Shown here in pieces: positions 25,800 to 33,890 of a DNA stretch of 64,000 bases (position 1 is its first letter; every line of letters starts with the position of its first letter). A program made the position numbers and the translations under genes. Below the pieces are notes generated by a model that was not told where the DNA came from, made no database searches, and saw nothing but the letters and a program-made list of their open reading frames with translations. Source of the DNA: Desulfocapsaceae bacterium (GTDB lineage Bacteria; Desulfobacterota; Desulfobulbia; Desulfobulbales; Desulfocapsaceae); NCBI GenBank assembly GCA_031292275.1, contig JARLHL010000027.1, positions 1 through 64,000 on the forward strand, given 5' to 3'.

Positions 25800-26549
25800 A
25801 TGTCAGGACATTCGAAATGGTCAACGATCAAGAGGAAAAAAGGCGCGATTGATGCCAAGAGAGGAAAGATTTTTACACGGTTGATCAAGGAAATCACCGT
25901 GGCGGCCCGGTCGGGTGGAGGTGATCCCGACGGTAATCCTCGTCTGCGTTCGGCCATTATTACTGCCAAGACCGAGAATATGCCCAAGGAGAATATTGCC
26001 CGGGCCATCAAGAAGGGAACGGGTGAGATTGCGGGAGAGATCTATGAGGAGATCCTCTATGAGGGATACGGGCCGGGCGGTGTGGCCGTTCTTGTCGAGT
26101 GTATGACCGACAACAGGAACAGGACCGTCGCCGATATCCGTCATTATTTTGCCAAAAGTAACGGTAACTTGGGCGAGTCGGGCTGCGTGGCCTGGATGTT
26201 CGACAAAAAGGGGCAGATCCTGGTTGACAAGAAGGGCCTGACCGAGGAAGAGGTCATGGAACTGGCCCTGGAGGCCGGGGCCGAGGATGTGGTCGAAGAG
26301 GAGAACGAGTTCCAGGTCTTCACGACCCCGGAGAGCTTTGACGAAGTTAGGGAGGTCCTGGAGAAGGCCGGTGTCAAGACCCTGGAGGCCTCAGTGTCGA
26401 GGATCCCGAAGAACACTGTCGAGGTGACCGAGGAAAAACCAGCCAAGGCCCTGTTGAAGCTGCTGGAAAGCCTGGAAGATCACGATGATGTCCAGAACGT
26501 GCATGCCAATTTCGACATCGACGACGAGTTGATGGAAAAGCTTTCGTAG
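25800..26549 (+). CDS. yebC: YebC/PmpR-family protein
   Basis: 249 aa, with the invariant beginning [28 protein letters not shown] (split here: [14 protein letters not shown], then [14 protein letters not shown]) and the [19 protein letters not shown] segment. Family members bind DNA as transcription regulators, and some promote translation of proline-rich stretches. AAAGGA sits just upstream. It lies directly before ruvCAB, a common order in bacteria, which hints at a shared operon. Confidence 0.95.
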   Translation: MSGHSKWSTIKRKKGAIDAKRGKIFTRLIKEITVAARSGGGDPDGNPRLRSAIITAKTENMPKENIARAIKKGTGEIAGEIYEEILYEGYGPGGVAVLVECMTDNRNRTVADIRHYFAKSNGNLGESGCVAWMFDKKGQILVDKKGLTEEEVMELALEAGAEDVVEEENEFQVFTTPESFDEVREVLEKAGVKTLEASVSRIPKNTVEVTEEKPAKALLKLLESLEDHDDVQNVHANFDIDDELMEKLS

Positions 26550-26634
26550 AAGAGCCCCTTCTCCCAAACGGCGGCATCAAGGATGATTGTAATGGCAAAA
26601 GGCCTGGCTTCAGCCGGAAAGAGGGAAGAATGAT

Positions 26635-27138
26635 GTGCCTCAGCGAGGGCGGCTGACTCTCATTATGGAGCGTATTCTCGGTATAGACCCCGGCTCCAGG
26701 ATAACCGGCTACGGGGTGATTGATGCCGCCGGGGGCCGGTTGCGTTTCGTTGCCTGCGGGGTGATCCGGACCACACCGAATTTTCCTTTTGCCAACCGGC
26801 TCAACGAGATCTTTGACGGGATCAACGAAGTGGTGCAGCTGCACGGGCCGGAAGTGGCGGCAGTGGAGGATATCTTTTTGTCCAATAACCCCCGCTCGGC
26901 CCTGAAACTCGGCCAGGCTCGGGGGGCGGCCATTGTCGCTGCCATGCAGAACGGTCTGGCTGTCCGGGATTATTCCGCCAGGCTGATTAAACAGGCTGTG
27001 GTCGGATACGGTCAGGCGGAGAAGGCTCAGGTCCAGCATATGGTCCGGGTCCTGCTGGGCCTGTCGGCTGCTCCCAGTGCCGATGCAGCGGACGCGCTGG
27101 CGGTGGCCATTTGTCACGCCAATACCTTACGGATATGA
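26635..27138 (+). CDS. ruvC: Holliday junction resolvase RuvC
   Basis: 167 aa endonuclease that cuts Holliday junctions. The acidic residues are in ILGIDPGSRITGYGVI (Asp18 from this start), AAVEDIF and SADAADALAVAICH, the D-E-D-D set of RuvC. Start choice: GTG at 26635 has GAGGGA eight bases upstream; the conserved family start would be ATG 26665 (MERILGIDPG), which has no well-spaced site. Either gives a functional enzyme. ruvA follows within eight bases. Confidence 0.94.
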   Translation: MPQRGRLTLIMERILGIDPGSRITGYGVIDAAGGRLRFVACGVIRTTPNFPFANRLNEIFDGINEVVQLHGPEVAAVEDIFLSNNPRSALKLGQARGAAIVAAMQNGLAVRDYSARLIKQAVVGYGQAEKAQVQHMVRVLLGLSAAPSADAADALAVAICHANTLRI

Positions 27139-27145
27139 AGAGGCC

Positions 27146-27769
27146 ATGATAGCGACGCTTTCAGGAAAGGTGCTGCTCAAGGGAGCGGACAGGGTTGTCA
27201 TTGATGTGGCCGGGGTCGGTTATGAGGTCTTCCTGTCCGCCGACGGGATTTCCCGGCTGCCCGACAGGAATGAGGAGACTTTCCTGCATATTCATACCCA
27301 TGTCAGGGAAGATGCGATCCTTCTTTACGGGTTTATTGATGAGGCGGAAAAAGAGATGTTCCTGATCCTGAAGACTGTCTCCGGCATCGGTCCCAAGCTT
27401 GCCCTGGCCATCCTCTCCGGGATGCGGGTGGGTGAACTGAGTGCTGCCATCGTCACCCAGGACGTGAAGCGCCTGACCGGCCTGCCGGGAGTGGGGAAGC
27501 GGACTGCAGAGCGCCTCTGCGTTGAGCTCAAGGAGAAGGTCGGACATCTGGGGACCATGGAGGAGGGCGGCATCAGGCCTACAGTGAGCATGACGGCCTC
27601 TGCGGGGTCACTGGTTGCCGATGCGCTGTCGGTGTTCTCCAACCTGGGCTATCCTGATCCGGTGGCCAGACAGGCGCTGACGGCGGTAAAACGGCGGGTT
27701 GGCGACGAGCGTTTCGCGGCCCTGCATCTGGAAGAGCTAATTAAAGAAGGATTGCGGGCATTGGCATGA
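27146..27769 (+). CDS. ruvA: Holliday junction branch migration protein RuvA
   Basis: 207 aa. It begins [20 protein letters not shown], with the OB-fold, the helix-hairpin-helix pair ([33 protein letters not shown]) and a C-terminal RuvB-binding helix domain ([11 protein letters not shown]). It binds the junction and loads RuvB. The start at 27146 follows AGAGG closely; the ATG is the family start. The stop overlaps the ruvB start (ATGA). Confidence 0.95.
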   Translation: MIATLSGKVLLKGADRVVIDVAGVGYEVFLSADGISRLPDRNEETFLHIHTHVREDAILLYGFIDEAEKEMFLILKTVSGIGPKLALAILSGMRVGELSAAIVTQDVKRLTGLPGVGKRTAERLCVELKEKVGHLGTMEEGGIRPTVSMTASAGSLVADALSVFSNLGYPDPVARQALTAVKRRVGDERFAALHLEELIKEGLRALA

Positions 27770-28827
27770 TACAGGAAGAGGATATCGGTGCAGAGGACCG
27801 GCTGGTCAATCCGGAGCCTATTGCCCGTGAAAAGGCAAGCGATAACGCCCTGCGTCCCAGGAGGCTTGCCGAGTATATCGGTCAGGAACAGGTGCGCAAG
27901 AGTCTGGAGATCTTCATCCAGGCGGCCAGAGGACGCGGTGAACCGCTGGATCATGTGCTTTTTCACGGTTTTCCGGGGCTCGGTAAGACCACACTTTCCT
28001 ACATTATAGCAAATGAGATGGGGGCGGGTATCAAGGTCACCTCCGGGCCGGTTATCGAGCGGCAGGGAGATCTGGCCGCTATTCTTACCGGACTGCAGGA
28101 GGGGGATGTCCTTTTTATCGATGAAATCCATAGGTTGAATCATGTCGTCGAGGAGATTCTCTACCCGGCCATGGAGGATTTCCAACTGGATTTGATCATC
28201 GGTCAGGGGCCGGGGGCGCGATCGATCAAGATGGACCTTCCTCGTTTCACATTGGTTGGCGCCACTACCCGCACGGGTCTGCTGACTCCGCCTCTGCGGG
28301 ACAGGTTTGGTGTTATCCTGCGCCTGGAATTTTATTCCCCTGAAGAGCTGGTGACCATTGTCCAGCGTTCGGCGGCTATCCTGGGACTGCCCATCGACCA
28401 GTCCGGGGCCCTGGAACTCGGCAGGAGGTCGCGAGGCACTCCCCGGATAGCCAACCGGCTGCTCCGCCGCGTCCGTGACTTTGCCCAGGTGGGAGGGCAT
28501 GCAGTGGTCGACCGGCATGTCGCCGATGCCGCCCTGAACATGCTGGGGGTTGATCAGTTTGGCCTGGATGAGATGGATCGGCGGATTATGCTGACCATCA
28601 TCGATAAATTCAGCGGCGGCCCCATTGGTCTGGAGACCCTGGCAACGGTGGTCTGCGAGGAGAAAAACACCCTGGAGGACGTCTACGAGCCTTTTCTGAT
28701 CCAATCGGGTTTTTTGAGCCGGACTCCGCGCGGACGGGTTGCCACCCCTCGGGGCTATGAGCATTTCGGTCGGAAGATCAAGGCCGGAGCAGAGAGGCAG
28801 CCGTCGCTCTTTGACGATCCGGAGTAA
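27766..28827 (+). CDS. ruvB: Holliday junction DNA helicase RuvB
   Basis: 353 aa AAA+ motor that drives branch migration with RuvA. Walker [16 protein letters not shown], Walker [10 protein letters not shown], sensor 1 [19 protein letters not shown] and the arginine-finger region are present, as is the C-terminal winged helix ([19 protein letters not shown]). ATGA overlap with ruvA. Confidence 0.97.
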   Translation: MIQEEDIGAEDRLVNPEPIAREKASDNALRPRRLAEYIGQEQVRKSLEIFIQAARGRGEPLDHVLFHGFPGLGKTTLSYIIANEMGAGIKVTSGPVIERQGDLAAILTGLQEGDVLFIDEIHRLNHVVEEILYPAMEDFQLDLIIGQGPGARSIKMDLPRFTLVGATTRTGLLTPPLRDRFGVILRLEFYSPEELVTIVQRSAAILGLPIDQSGALELGRRSRGTPRIANRLLRRVRDFAQVGGHAVVDRHVADAALNMLGVDQFGLDEMDRRIMLTIIDKFSGGPIGLETLATVVCEEKNTLEDVYEPFLIQSGFLSRTPRGRVATPRGYEHFGRKIKAGAERQPSLFDDPE

Positions 28828-28918
28828 GGATTGGCAGCAGTGTGGGGAGATATTCCCATCCCTGCATATCCCGATGTCATCCTTTTGTTATGATTATTTG
28901 CCTGAGGAGAAAAGGAAC

Positions 28919-29755
28919 ATGAAAAAAAAGAATATCCAGGATTTCCTGGCCATGAAAAAGGCGCAAGAGAAGATCACGGTCCTTACCGCCTATGATGCCT
29001 CCATTGCCGGACTTCTGCATGCGTGTGATGTGGATGTCCTTCTGGTTGGCGATTCGTTGGGTAATGTGGTGCTGGGCTACGACTCCACGGTACCGGTGAC
29101 CATGGAAGAGATGCTCCACCATGCCTCTGCGGTCCGGCGGGGGGCTCCGGGGGCCTTTGTGGTGGGGGATATGCCCTTTGGGTCCTATCAGAGTGCGCCG
29201 CGGGATGCGATCCTCAACGCCACCAGATTCCTGAAGGAGGCCGGCTGCGATGCAGTGAAACTGGAGGGCGGACTCGAAATTTGCGATACCGTCCGGGCCA
29301 TGGTCCGGGCAGGGATATCGGTGATGGGGCATATCGGCCTGACCCCGCAGACCGCCATGCAGCTGGGAGGCTACAAGGTCCAGGGCCGGGACGTCGAATC
29401 GGCACGCCGGCTTCTGGCCGAGGCCAAGGGCCTGGCGGAGGCAGGGGCCTTCTCCATGGTTTTGGAATGCGTCCCCTCGCAGCTTGCTGAGATCATAACA
29501 GAATCTGTGTCAGTTCCGACCATAGGCATCGGCGCCGGCCCTCACTGCGACGGCCAGGTTCTCGTCATCAACGATCTGCTGGGGATGTTTGATAAATACA
29601 CCCCGAGTTTCGTCAAGGTTTATACCAATCTGGCCCCGATCATGAAGGAGAGCATCGCCCGGTTCAATGCCGAGGTCAGGAGCGGGACCTATCCGGATGC
29701 GACCCATAGTTTTTCTACCCAGACGGATCTGAGAACAATTGTGAAAGACTCTTGA
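28919..29755 (+). CDS. panB: 3-methyl-2-oxobutanoate hydroxymethyltransferase (PanB)
   Basis: 278 aa enzyme making ketopantoate from alpha-ketoisovalerate and methylenetetrahydrofolate, the first committed step of pantothenate and CoA synthesis. Signatures: VLTAYDASIAGLL, VDVLLVGDSLGNVVLGYDST (Mg-binding Asp), VGDMPFGSYQ, AVKLEGG, MGHIGLTPQ and VPTIGIGAGPHCDGQVLV. The ATG at 28919 follows GAGGAGAAAAGGA. A strong terminator follows the stop. It is the only pantothenate gene in the window. Confidence 0.96.
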   Translation: MKKKNIQDFLAMKKAQEKITVLTAYDASIAGLLHACDVDVLLVGDSLGNVVLGYDSTVPVTMEEMLHHASAVRRGAPGAFVVGDMPFGSYQSAPRDAILNATRFLKEAGCDAVKLEGGLEICDTVRAMVRAGISVMGHIGLTPQTAMQLGGYKVQGRDVESARRLLAEAKGLAEAGAFSMVLECVPSQLAEIITESVSVPTIGIGAGPHCDGQVLVINDLLGMFDKYTPSFVKVYTNLAPIMKESIARFNAEVRSGTYPDATHSFSTQTDLRTIVKDS

Positions 29756-29795
29756 AATTGCCCTGATTCCTGATTCAAGCCGCTGTTTTCCAGTC

Positions 29796-29831
29796 AAGGG
29801 GTTGATGCCTGCATCAGCCCCTTTCCGTTTT
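29796..29831 (+). terminator. Rho-independent terminator of panB
   Basis: AAGGGGTTGATGC (29796-29808) and GCATCAGCCCCTT (29811-29823) form a 13-bp stem with a single G-T pair and a very tight loop, followed by a T-rich tail to 29832. Confidence 0.85.
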
Positions 29832-30104
29832 TAGATTTCCCTTTTCGTTTTCTCTTTCCACGGGGTGGTTTTTCTGCTTCAGGGCTTTTTGCCGCAGTCA
29901 TCCCACTTCACTCCCCCGCAGTCAGATTCCTCCCTGTCTGTCCGGTCTGCGGCGTCCTGGCGCCTGTGTCCCTATATACATTCTAAGCCCAAAATATCTC
30001 ACATTTTATTGTCGCTCTTGCTGTGATTTCCGTCCTGATGATTGCAGTCAGCTCTTCGTCCGGAAATCGGAAGTATTTCCTGAGATGTACATTCTGTTTT
30101 TTCC

Positions 30105-30132
30105 TTGACTTGTTTGGATATATTAGTATAAA
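30105..30132 (+). promoter_or_regulatory. Sigma70-type promoter of the dcw cluster
   Basis: TTGACT (30105-30110) and TATAAA (30127-30132) are 16 bases apart. Transcription would start within the MraZ repeats, so MraZ bound there would block the polymerase. Confidence 0.6.
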
Positions 30133-30176
30133 TGGAAAATATGGGATGAAATGGGATCTAATGGGGTGGTGTGGGG
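30132..30176 (+). promoter_or_regulatory. MraZ operator: five TGGRR repeats at 10-bp spacing
   Basis: TGGAA (30132), TGGGA (30142), TGGGA (30152), TGGGG (30162) and TGGGG (30172) recur exactly every 10 bases. MraZ proteins of other bacteria bind direct TGGGN repeats separated by five bases upstream of their own gene, so autoregulation of the whole cluster is expected. The last repeat also serves as the ribosome-binding region of mraZ, so bound MraZ would cover it. Confidence 0.88.
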
Positions 30177-30180
30177 AATA

Positions 30181-30639
30181 ATGAGCCGAAGGTTCCGGAG
30201 CAAATACGATCATACGATCGACGAGAAGGGACGCCTGAGTTTTCCCAGTCGTTTCCGGGAAGTCCTGCGCCAATATGAATCAGAGGTCCTCATCGTCATT
30301 CCGTGGTGGGATAATCATCTCCGTGCCTATCCCCTTTCCGAGTGGGAAAATATTGAGGACAAATTGAAGGCTGAGGATAGAGAACAGCCGGAAGATCTGG
30401 ATAAGATTATCAGATATTTTGAGTCCGAAAGCATAGAGTGTGTCTTGGATAAACAGGGACGCATCCTGCTTCCGCCTGGTCTGCGTGCCGAGCTTGGATT
30501 GAAAAAAGATATTGTTCTTATCGGAATGATTGATCGTGTAGAGATCTGGGACAAGGATGCCTGGAATGCAGAGCGCCAGGTTGGTCGTGAACAGTTTGGA
30601 GAGCACAAAGAGAGCATCAGGAAGATGGGTATCATCTGA
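30181..30639 (+). CDS. mraZ: Transcriptional regulator MraZ
   Basis: 152 aa with two SpoVT/AbrB-like swapped-hairpin domains (RSKYDHTIDEKGRLSFPSRF near 7, and IECVLDKQGRILLPPGLR near 85). It represses the dcw operon through the repeats directly upstream. The start is ATG 30181 (MSRRFRSKYDH), the family start; an in-frame ATG at 30151 would overlap the operator and is rejected. The stop TGA overlaps the rsmH ATG. Confidence 0.95.
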   Translation: MSRRFRSKYDHTIDEKGRLSFPSRFREVLRQYESEVLIVIPWWDNHLRAYPLSEWENIEDKLKAEDREQPEDLDKIIRYFESESIECVLDKQGRILLPPGLRAELGLKKDIVLIGMIDRVEIWDKDAWNAERQVGREQFGEHKESIRKMGII

Positions 30640-31541
30640 TGAAGGACGGGATCCGGCCGGAGCAAATACACCGTTCCGTCCTTCTTCAGGAAACCATGGA
30701 TTTTCTCTCTCTTCGTCCGGGTGGCGTTTATGTGGACGGCACCATGGGTCTTGGCGGTCATACCCAGGCAATCCTGGAGCGGACAGCACCGGATGGACGT
30801 GTGATTGCCTTCGAATGGGATGAGCAAGCCATCGCCCTCAGCAGGCTTCGTCTGCAGGAATATACCGGGCGACTGGTCATTGTCAGGCGTAATTTTGCCG
30901 AGATAGCGGCCGGCCTGGATGTATTGAATGTGAGCAAGGTTGACGGGATCCTGATTGATATCGGCCTCTCGTCGCTGCAACTGGAGAGTGGGGATCGAGG
31001 CTTCAGCTTCCAGCGCGACGAGCCTCTTGACATGCGGATGGATACCCGCAGGGCAGTCAGTGCGGCCTCCATCATCGCCACTTCCACCGAGGCTGAGCTT
31101 GCCGATATTTTTTTTTACTACGGTGAAGAGCAGCAGGCCAGACCTATAGCGGCGCAGATCGTCAAGGCCAGGAAGGAAGAGGAGATACGGACATCTGCAC
31201 AGCTGGCAGCCATTGTTGTCCGGGCGGTGCCGAGACGTTTCCATCCCAAGAAGATTCATATGGCCACCAAGGTCTTTCAGGCCCTTCGTATTGCGGTGAA
31301 TGCGGAGTTGGAGAATCTCTCAACCATTCTCGATGACGCCGTGCCCCTGTTAAAGCCCGGAGCCCGGTTTTGTGTGATTTCCTTTCATTCGTTAGAAGAT
31401 CGGATCGTTAAAATAAAATTTAATAAAAATAAATCTTTAAAGGTGGTAACTGCCAAGCCGGTTATGCCTGCGGCAGAGGAGGTCGGGGGCAATCCCCGGT
31501 CCCGCAGCGCCAGGTTACGGGTTGCAGAAAAAAGAGGATAA
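30639..31541 (+). CDS. rsmH: 16S rRNA (cytosine-1402-N4)-methyltransferase RsmH
   Basis: 300 aa. The SAM motif VDGTMGLGGHTQAILE and the conserved HRSVLLQETMDFLSL, DGILIDIGLSSLQL, RDEPLDMRMD and CVISFHSLEDRIVK segments identify RsmH (MraW), which methylates C1402 of 16S rRNA. Normal length, one-base overlap (TGATG) with mraZ. Confidence 0.96.
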   Translation: MKDGIRPEQIHRSVLLQETMDFLSLRPGGVYVDGTMGLGGHTQAILERTAPDGRVIAFEWDEQAIALSRLRLQEYTGRLVIVRRNFAEIAAGLDVLNVSKVDGILIDIGLSSLQLESGDRGFSFQRDEPLDMRMDTRRAVSAASIIATSTEAELADIFFYYGEEQQARPIAAQIVKARKEEEIRTSAQLAAIVVRAVPRRFHPKKIHMATKVFQALRIAVNAELENLSTILDDAVPLLKPGARFCVISFHSLEDRIVKIKFNKNKSLKVVTAKPVMPAAEEVGGNPRSRSARLRVAEKRG

Positions 31542-31559
31542 CAGTCAAGGAGGGGGAAA

Positions 31560-31928
31560 ATGAATTTTCATAATTCTACGCAATCATTATATAGGCCGAT
31601 GTCTCATGCCAGATTCAGGCAGCAGACGCTGCGGAGACCAAAGACTTTTTCCTGGGCCGGCGATCGGCTTCTGTGGATTTCAATCGGGAAAATTCTGCTT
31701 GTCCTCTGTCCTCTGGTGCTGGTGGTGAATCTCTGGCTCGCCTCGTCCTTCAATACCCTTGACGCCTCGGTTAAAGAGATTGAGAATGCCCGCCATGAAC
31801 TCATGGATAAGCAGATCAAGTTGCGGGCACAGCGGGCACAGCTCTATTCACCCGAGCACATACGCCTGATGGCGGCTGAAAAATTTTCGCTTCGGGTTCC
31901 CGAAAAAGACCAGGTCAAATTATTTTAA
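31560..31928 (+). CDS. ftsL: Cell division protein FtsL-like
   Basis: 122 aa bitopic protein: a basic cytoplasmic N-terminus (about 1-37), one hydrophobic helix (ILLVLCPLVLVVNLWLASSF), then a coiled-coil-forming periplasmic part (ASVKEIENARHELMDKQIKL) and the typical end motif with LYSPEHIRLMAAEKFSL. FtsL forms a complex with FtsB and FtsQ in the divisome. Called by size, topology and position between rsmH and ftsI; sequence conservation in this family is low. AAGGAGG sits upstream of the ATG. Confidence 0.85.
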   Translation: MNFHNSTQSLYRPMSHARFRQQTLRRPKTFSWAGDRLLWISIGKILLVLCPLVLVVNLWLASSFNTLDASVKEIENARHELMDKQIKLRAQRAQLYSPEHIRLMAAEKFSLRVPEKDQVKLF

Positions 31929-31940
31929 TGAAGGGCTTCC

Positions 31941-33890
31941 ATGGCCAAGAAATCACGTCTGCGAACACAGAAGAGCAAAGGACGCAGGCTGGTTCTGGCC
32001 ATGTTCTTCGTATTTCTTGCCATTTCAGGCTACTGGCTTTTGGCGAACAAAATCCAGATAGCAGACTACGTTCATACCATATTCCGGACGGGAAGGGACG
32101 CATCCGAGGCTGACGCTATCACCCGAGGGGTGATCTATGACCGGAATCTCAAAGAGCTTGCGGTTTCAATGGACAGGGTCTCGGTATATGCCACTGTTCG
32201 GGAACTGGAGTCGCTCAATGAAGCCGCCATGCGGCTTGCTCCGGCCTTAAACAGAAGCGAGGATAGCCTGTTGGAAAAATTAAAGGGCAGTTCTCTTCAG
32301 GTATGGCTGGCTGAAAACATAACCCAGGAAGAAGAAGATGCGGTCCTGCGCCTGAATATGAAGGGAATACTTCTGCACAAGGAGAAGGTCAGGTATTATC
32401 CTATGAAGGAGAAGGCTTCTCATTTCCTTGGCTATGCAGAAAACCAAATGGGTCTTTCGGGGGTTGAATATACGTACAACCTGTGGTTGAATCAATACGG
32501 TGCCGCTTCCCATCGCAATCGAAAAACGGCCGGTCAGGCAGGCGATGCTGCAAATGATCCGGCCAGTCACAACCTTATCCTCACCGTCGACCTCAAGATT
32601 CAGGATATCCTGGAGAAATACATTACGGATATTGGTTCAGCCCGCGAAGGAATGCGTCTCGGGGCGATGATCATGGAGGCGAAGACCGGCAATATCATAG
32701 GCTGCGTGAATTATCCTTCCTATGACCCCAACCACTTTCGCGAATATAAAAAAGTCGTTCTTGACAATATTTTTGTCGAGCCCGTTGCAATTCCCGGAAC
32801 AGTCAGGTCCTTCCTCGTCGATGTCGCATCCTTGCAGGCCGATGAGAAGAAGGAGGGGGATGTCCTTCCCTGGAGCATCAGTGCAAATGCTGCCAGCTTT
32901 GGCAGTGAGATTCGTTTTTGGGACAAACTGGGTTTCAATGACAATACCCGCGTCGATTTTATTGCTGAAAATGATAAGCCTCAAAAAATACAGATGCTTA
33001 CCCAGGATCTTGGGAGTGCCCGGAACAACAACACCGTTCCGGCCGTGGCGACGCCTCTGCAGATCCTGACTGCTGTCACTCGCATACTCAATGGCGGTTT
33101 GAAGATCTCTCCTCATATGGTGGATGCAGAGAAAAATCCCAGGGTCTCTCCGATCATCAGGAATACCGGGGAAAGGATAGTCCGCGAAGCGGTTTCCGGC
33201 GAGGCGCAGAACCTCTTTGCCGCCATGACCCAGGGAGGACCGCTCTCATCAGGAACCCAGGTGGGTGAAGGGCTGGCCTTTACCGCAAACGCCGCAGGCA
33301 ACGATTATCGGCGAAACCAAATCCTGATCACAGTGATTCCTGCAAAAGGATCAGAGCTGGTAATCATGATTGTGGCCGATTATGGGGGACTTGATCCCGC
33401 CGGGGCAGGGAGGGCTGGGGTAGCCGACCTGGTGTCGCCCGGGATGAAGATGATCTATCCCATCGTCACCCTGCAGCAGGTCTTGAGCAATCTCTCTGAC
33501 ATGATGACGGCCGAAGAAAAGGAAAAGATGAACTATCAGGCGCCGCAATCCGCTAAGAGCAACACCCCCAAAACGGTAGAACAGCAGGATGTGATGGCTC
33601 CTGCCACGATGCCTGATTTGACGGGCTTGAGTCTTCGTAAAAGTCTGCGTCTGGTCAAGGGGCTGCCCCTTGATGTCCATGTTCAGGGCAGCGGTCGAGT
33701 GATTGCCCAGTCTCCTGCTGCCGGGGCAGTTCTCGCTGACATTAAGGAGTGCACGATAACCCTCCAGCCCAAGGTCAATAAGAACAAGCCTGGCAAGGAG
33801 TTTGTCAAGGCCGGTAAAAAACCTGAGACGGGCAGTGCCAATGAAAGCAAAGGGAGTGAGAACAAAGGGAATGAGACCAAAAAACGATAA
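31941..33890 (+). CDS. ftsI: FtsI/PBP3-like protein with degenerate transpeptidase motifs and PASTA domain
   Basis: 649 aa in the ftsI position: basic N-terminus, one TM helix (about 18-36), a PBP dimerisation region, a transpeptidase-like domain (about 215-520), then a PASTA domain (PDLTGLSLRKSLRLVKGLPL near 555) and a low-complexity lysine/asparagine-rich tail. The catalytic signatures are broken. The expected PGSTxK block reads IPGTVRSFLV near 285, with no SxxK serine or lysine. The KTGT block reads GEGLAFTANAAG near 445, with no KTG. Only SAN remains of the SxN motif (WSISANAASFG). Flanking landmarks are still recognisable (LGFNDNTRVDF, then VATPLQILTAVTRILNGG), so this is an intact but probably non-catalytic homologue rather than a frameshifted gene. 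If so, septal crosslinking must come from another PBP. Confidence 0.88.
   Translation: MAKKSRLRTQKSKGRRLVLAMFFVFLAISGYWLLANKIQIADYVHTIFRTGRDASEADAITRGVIYDRNLKELAVSMDRVSVYATVRELESLNEAAMRLAPALNRSEDSLLEKLKGSSLQVWLAENITQEEEDAVLRLNMKGILLHKEKVRYYPMKEKASHFLGYAENQMGLSGVEYTYNLWLNQYGAASHRNRKTAGQAGDAANDPASHNLILTVDLKIQDILEKYITDIGSAREGMRLGAMIMEAKTGNIIGCVNYPSYDPNHFREYKKVVLDNIFVEPVAIPGTVRSFLVDVASLQADEKKEGDVLPWSISANAASFGSEIRFWDKLGFNDNTRVDFIAENDKPQKIQMLTQDLGSARNNNTVPAVATPLQILTAVTRILNGGLKISPHMVDAEKNPRVSPIIRNTGERIVREAVSGEAQNLFAAMTQGGPLSSGTQVGEGLAFTANAAGNDYRRNQILITVIPAKGSELVIMIVADYGGLDPAGAGRAGVADLVSPGMKMIYPIVTLQQVLSNLSDMMTAEEKEKMNYQAPQSAKSNTPKTVEQQDVMAPATMPDLTGLSLRKSLRLVKGLPLDVHVQGSGRVIAQSPAAGAVLADIKECTITLQPKVNKNKPGKEFVKAGKKPETGSANESKGSENKGNETKKR

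Larger units (their letters stand above)
29756..30180. other. Spacer between panB and mraZ: terminator plus dcw promoter
   Basis: Contains the panB terminator (29796-29831) and the promoter and MraZ operator of the dcw cluster (30105-30176). Between them, about 29835-30100, I see no ORF with coding character, only a small GGAAAT/ATTTCC inverted repeat near 30062-30080. Confidence 0.6.
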
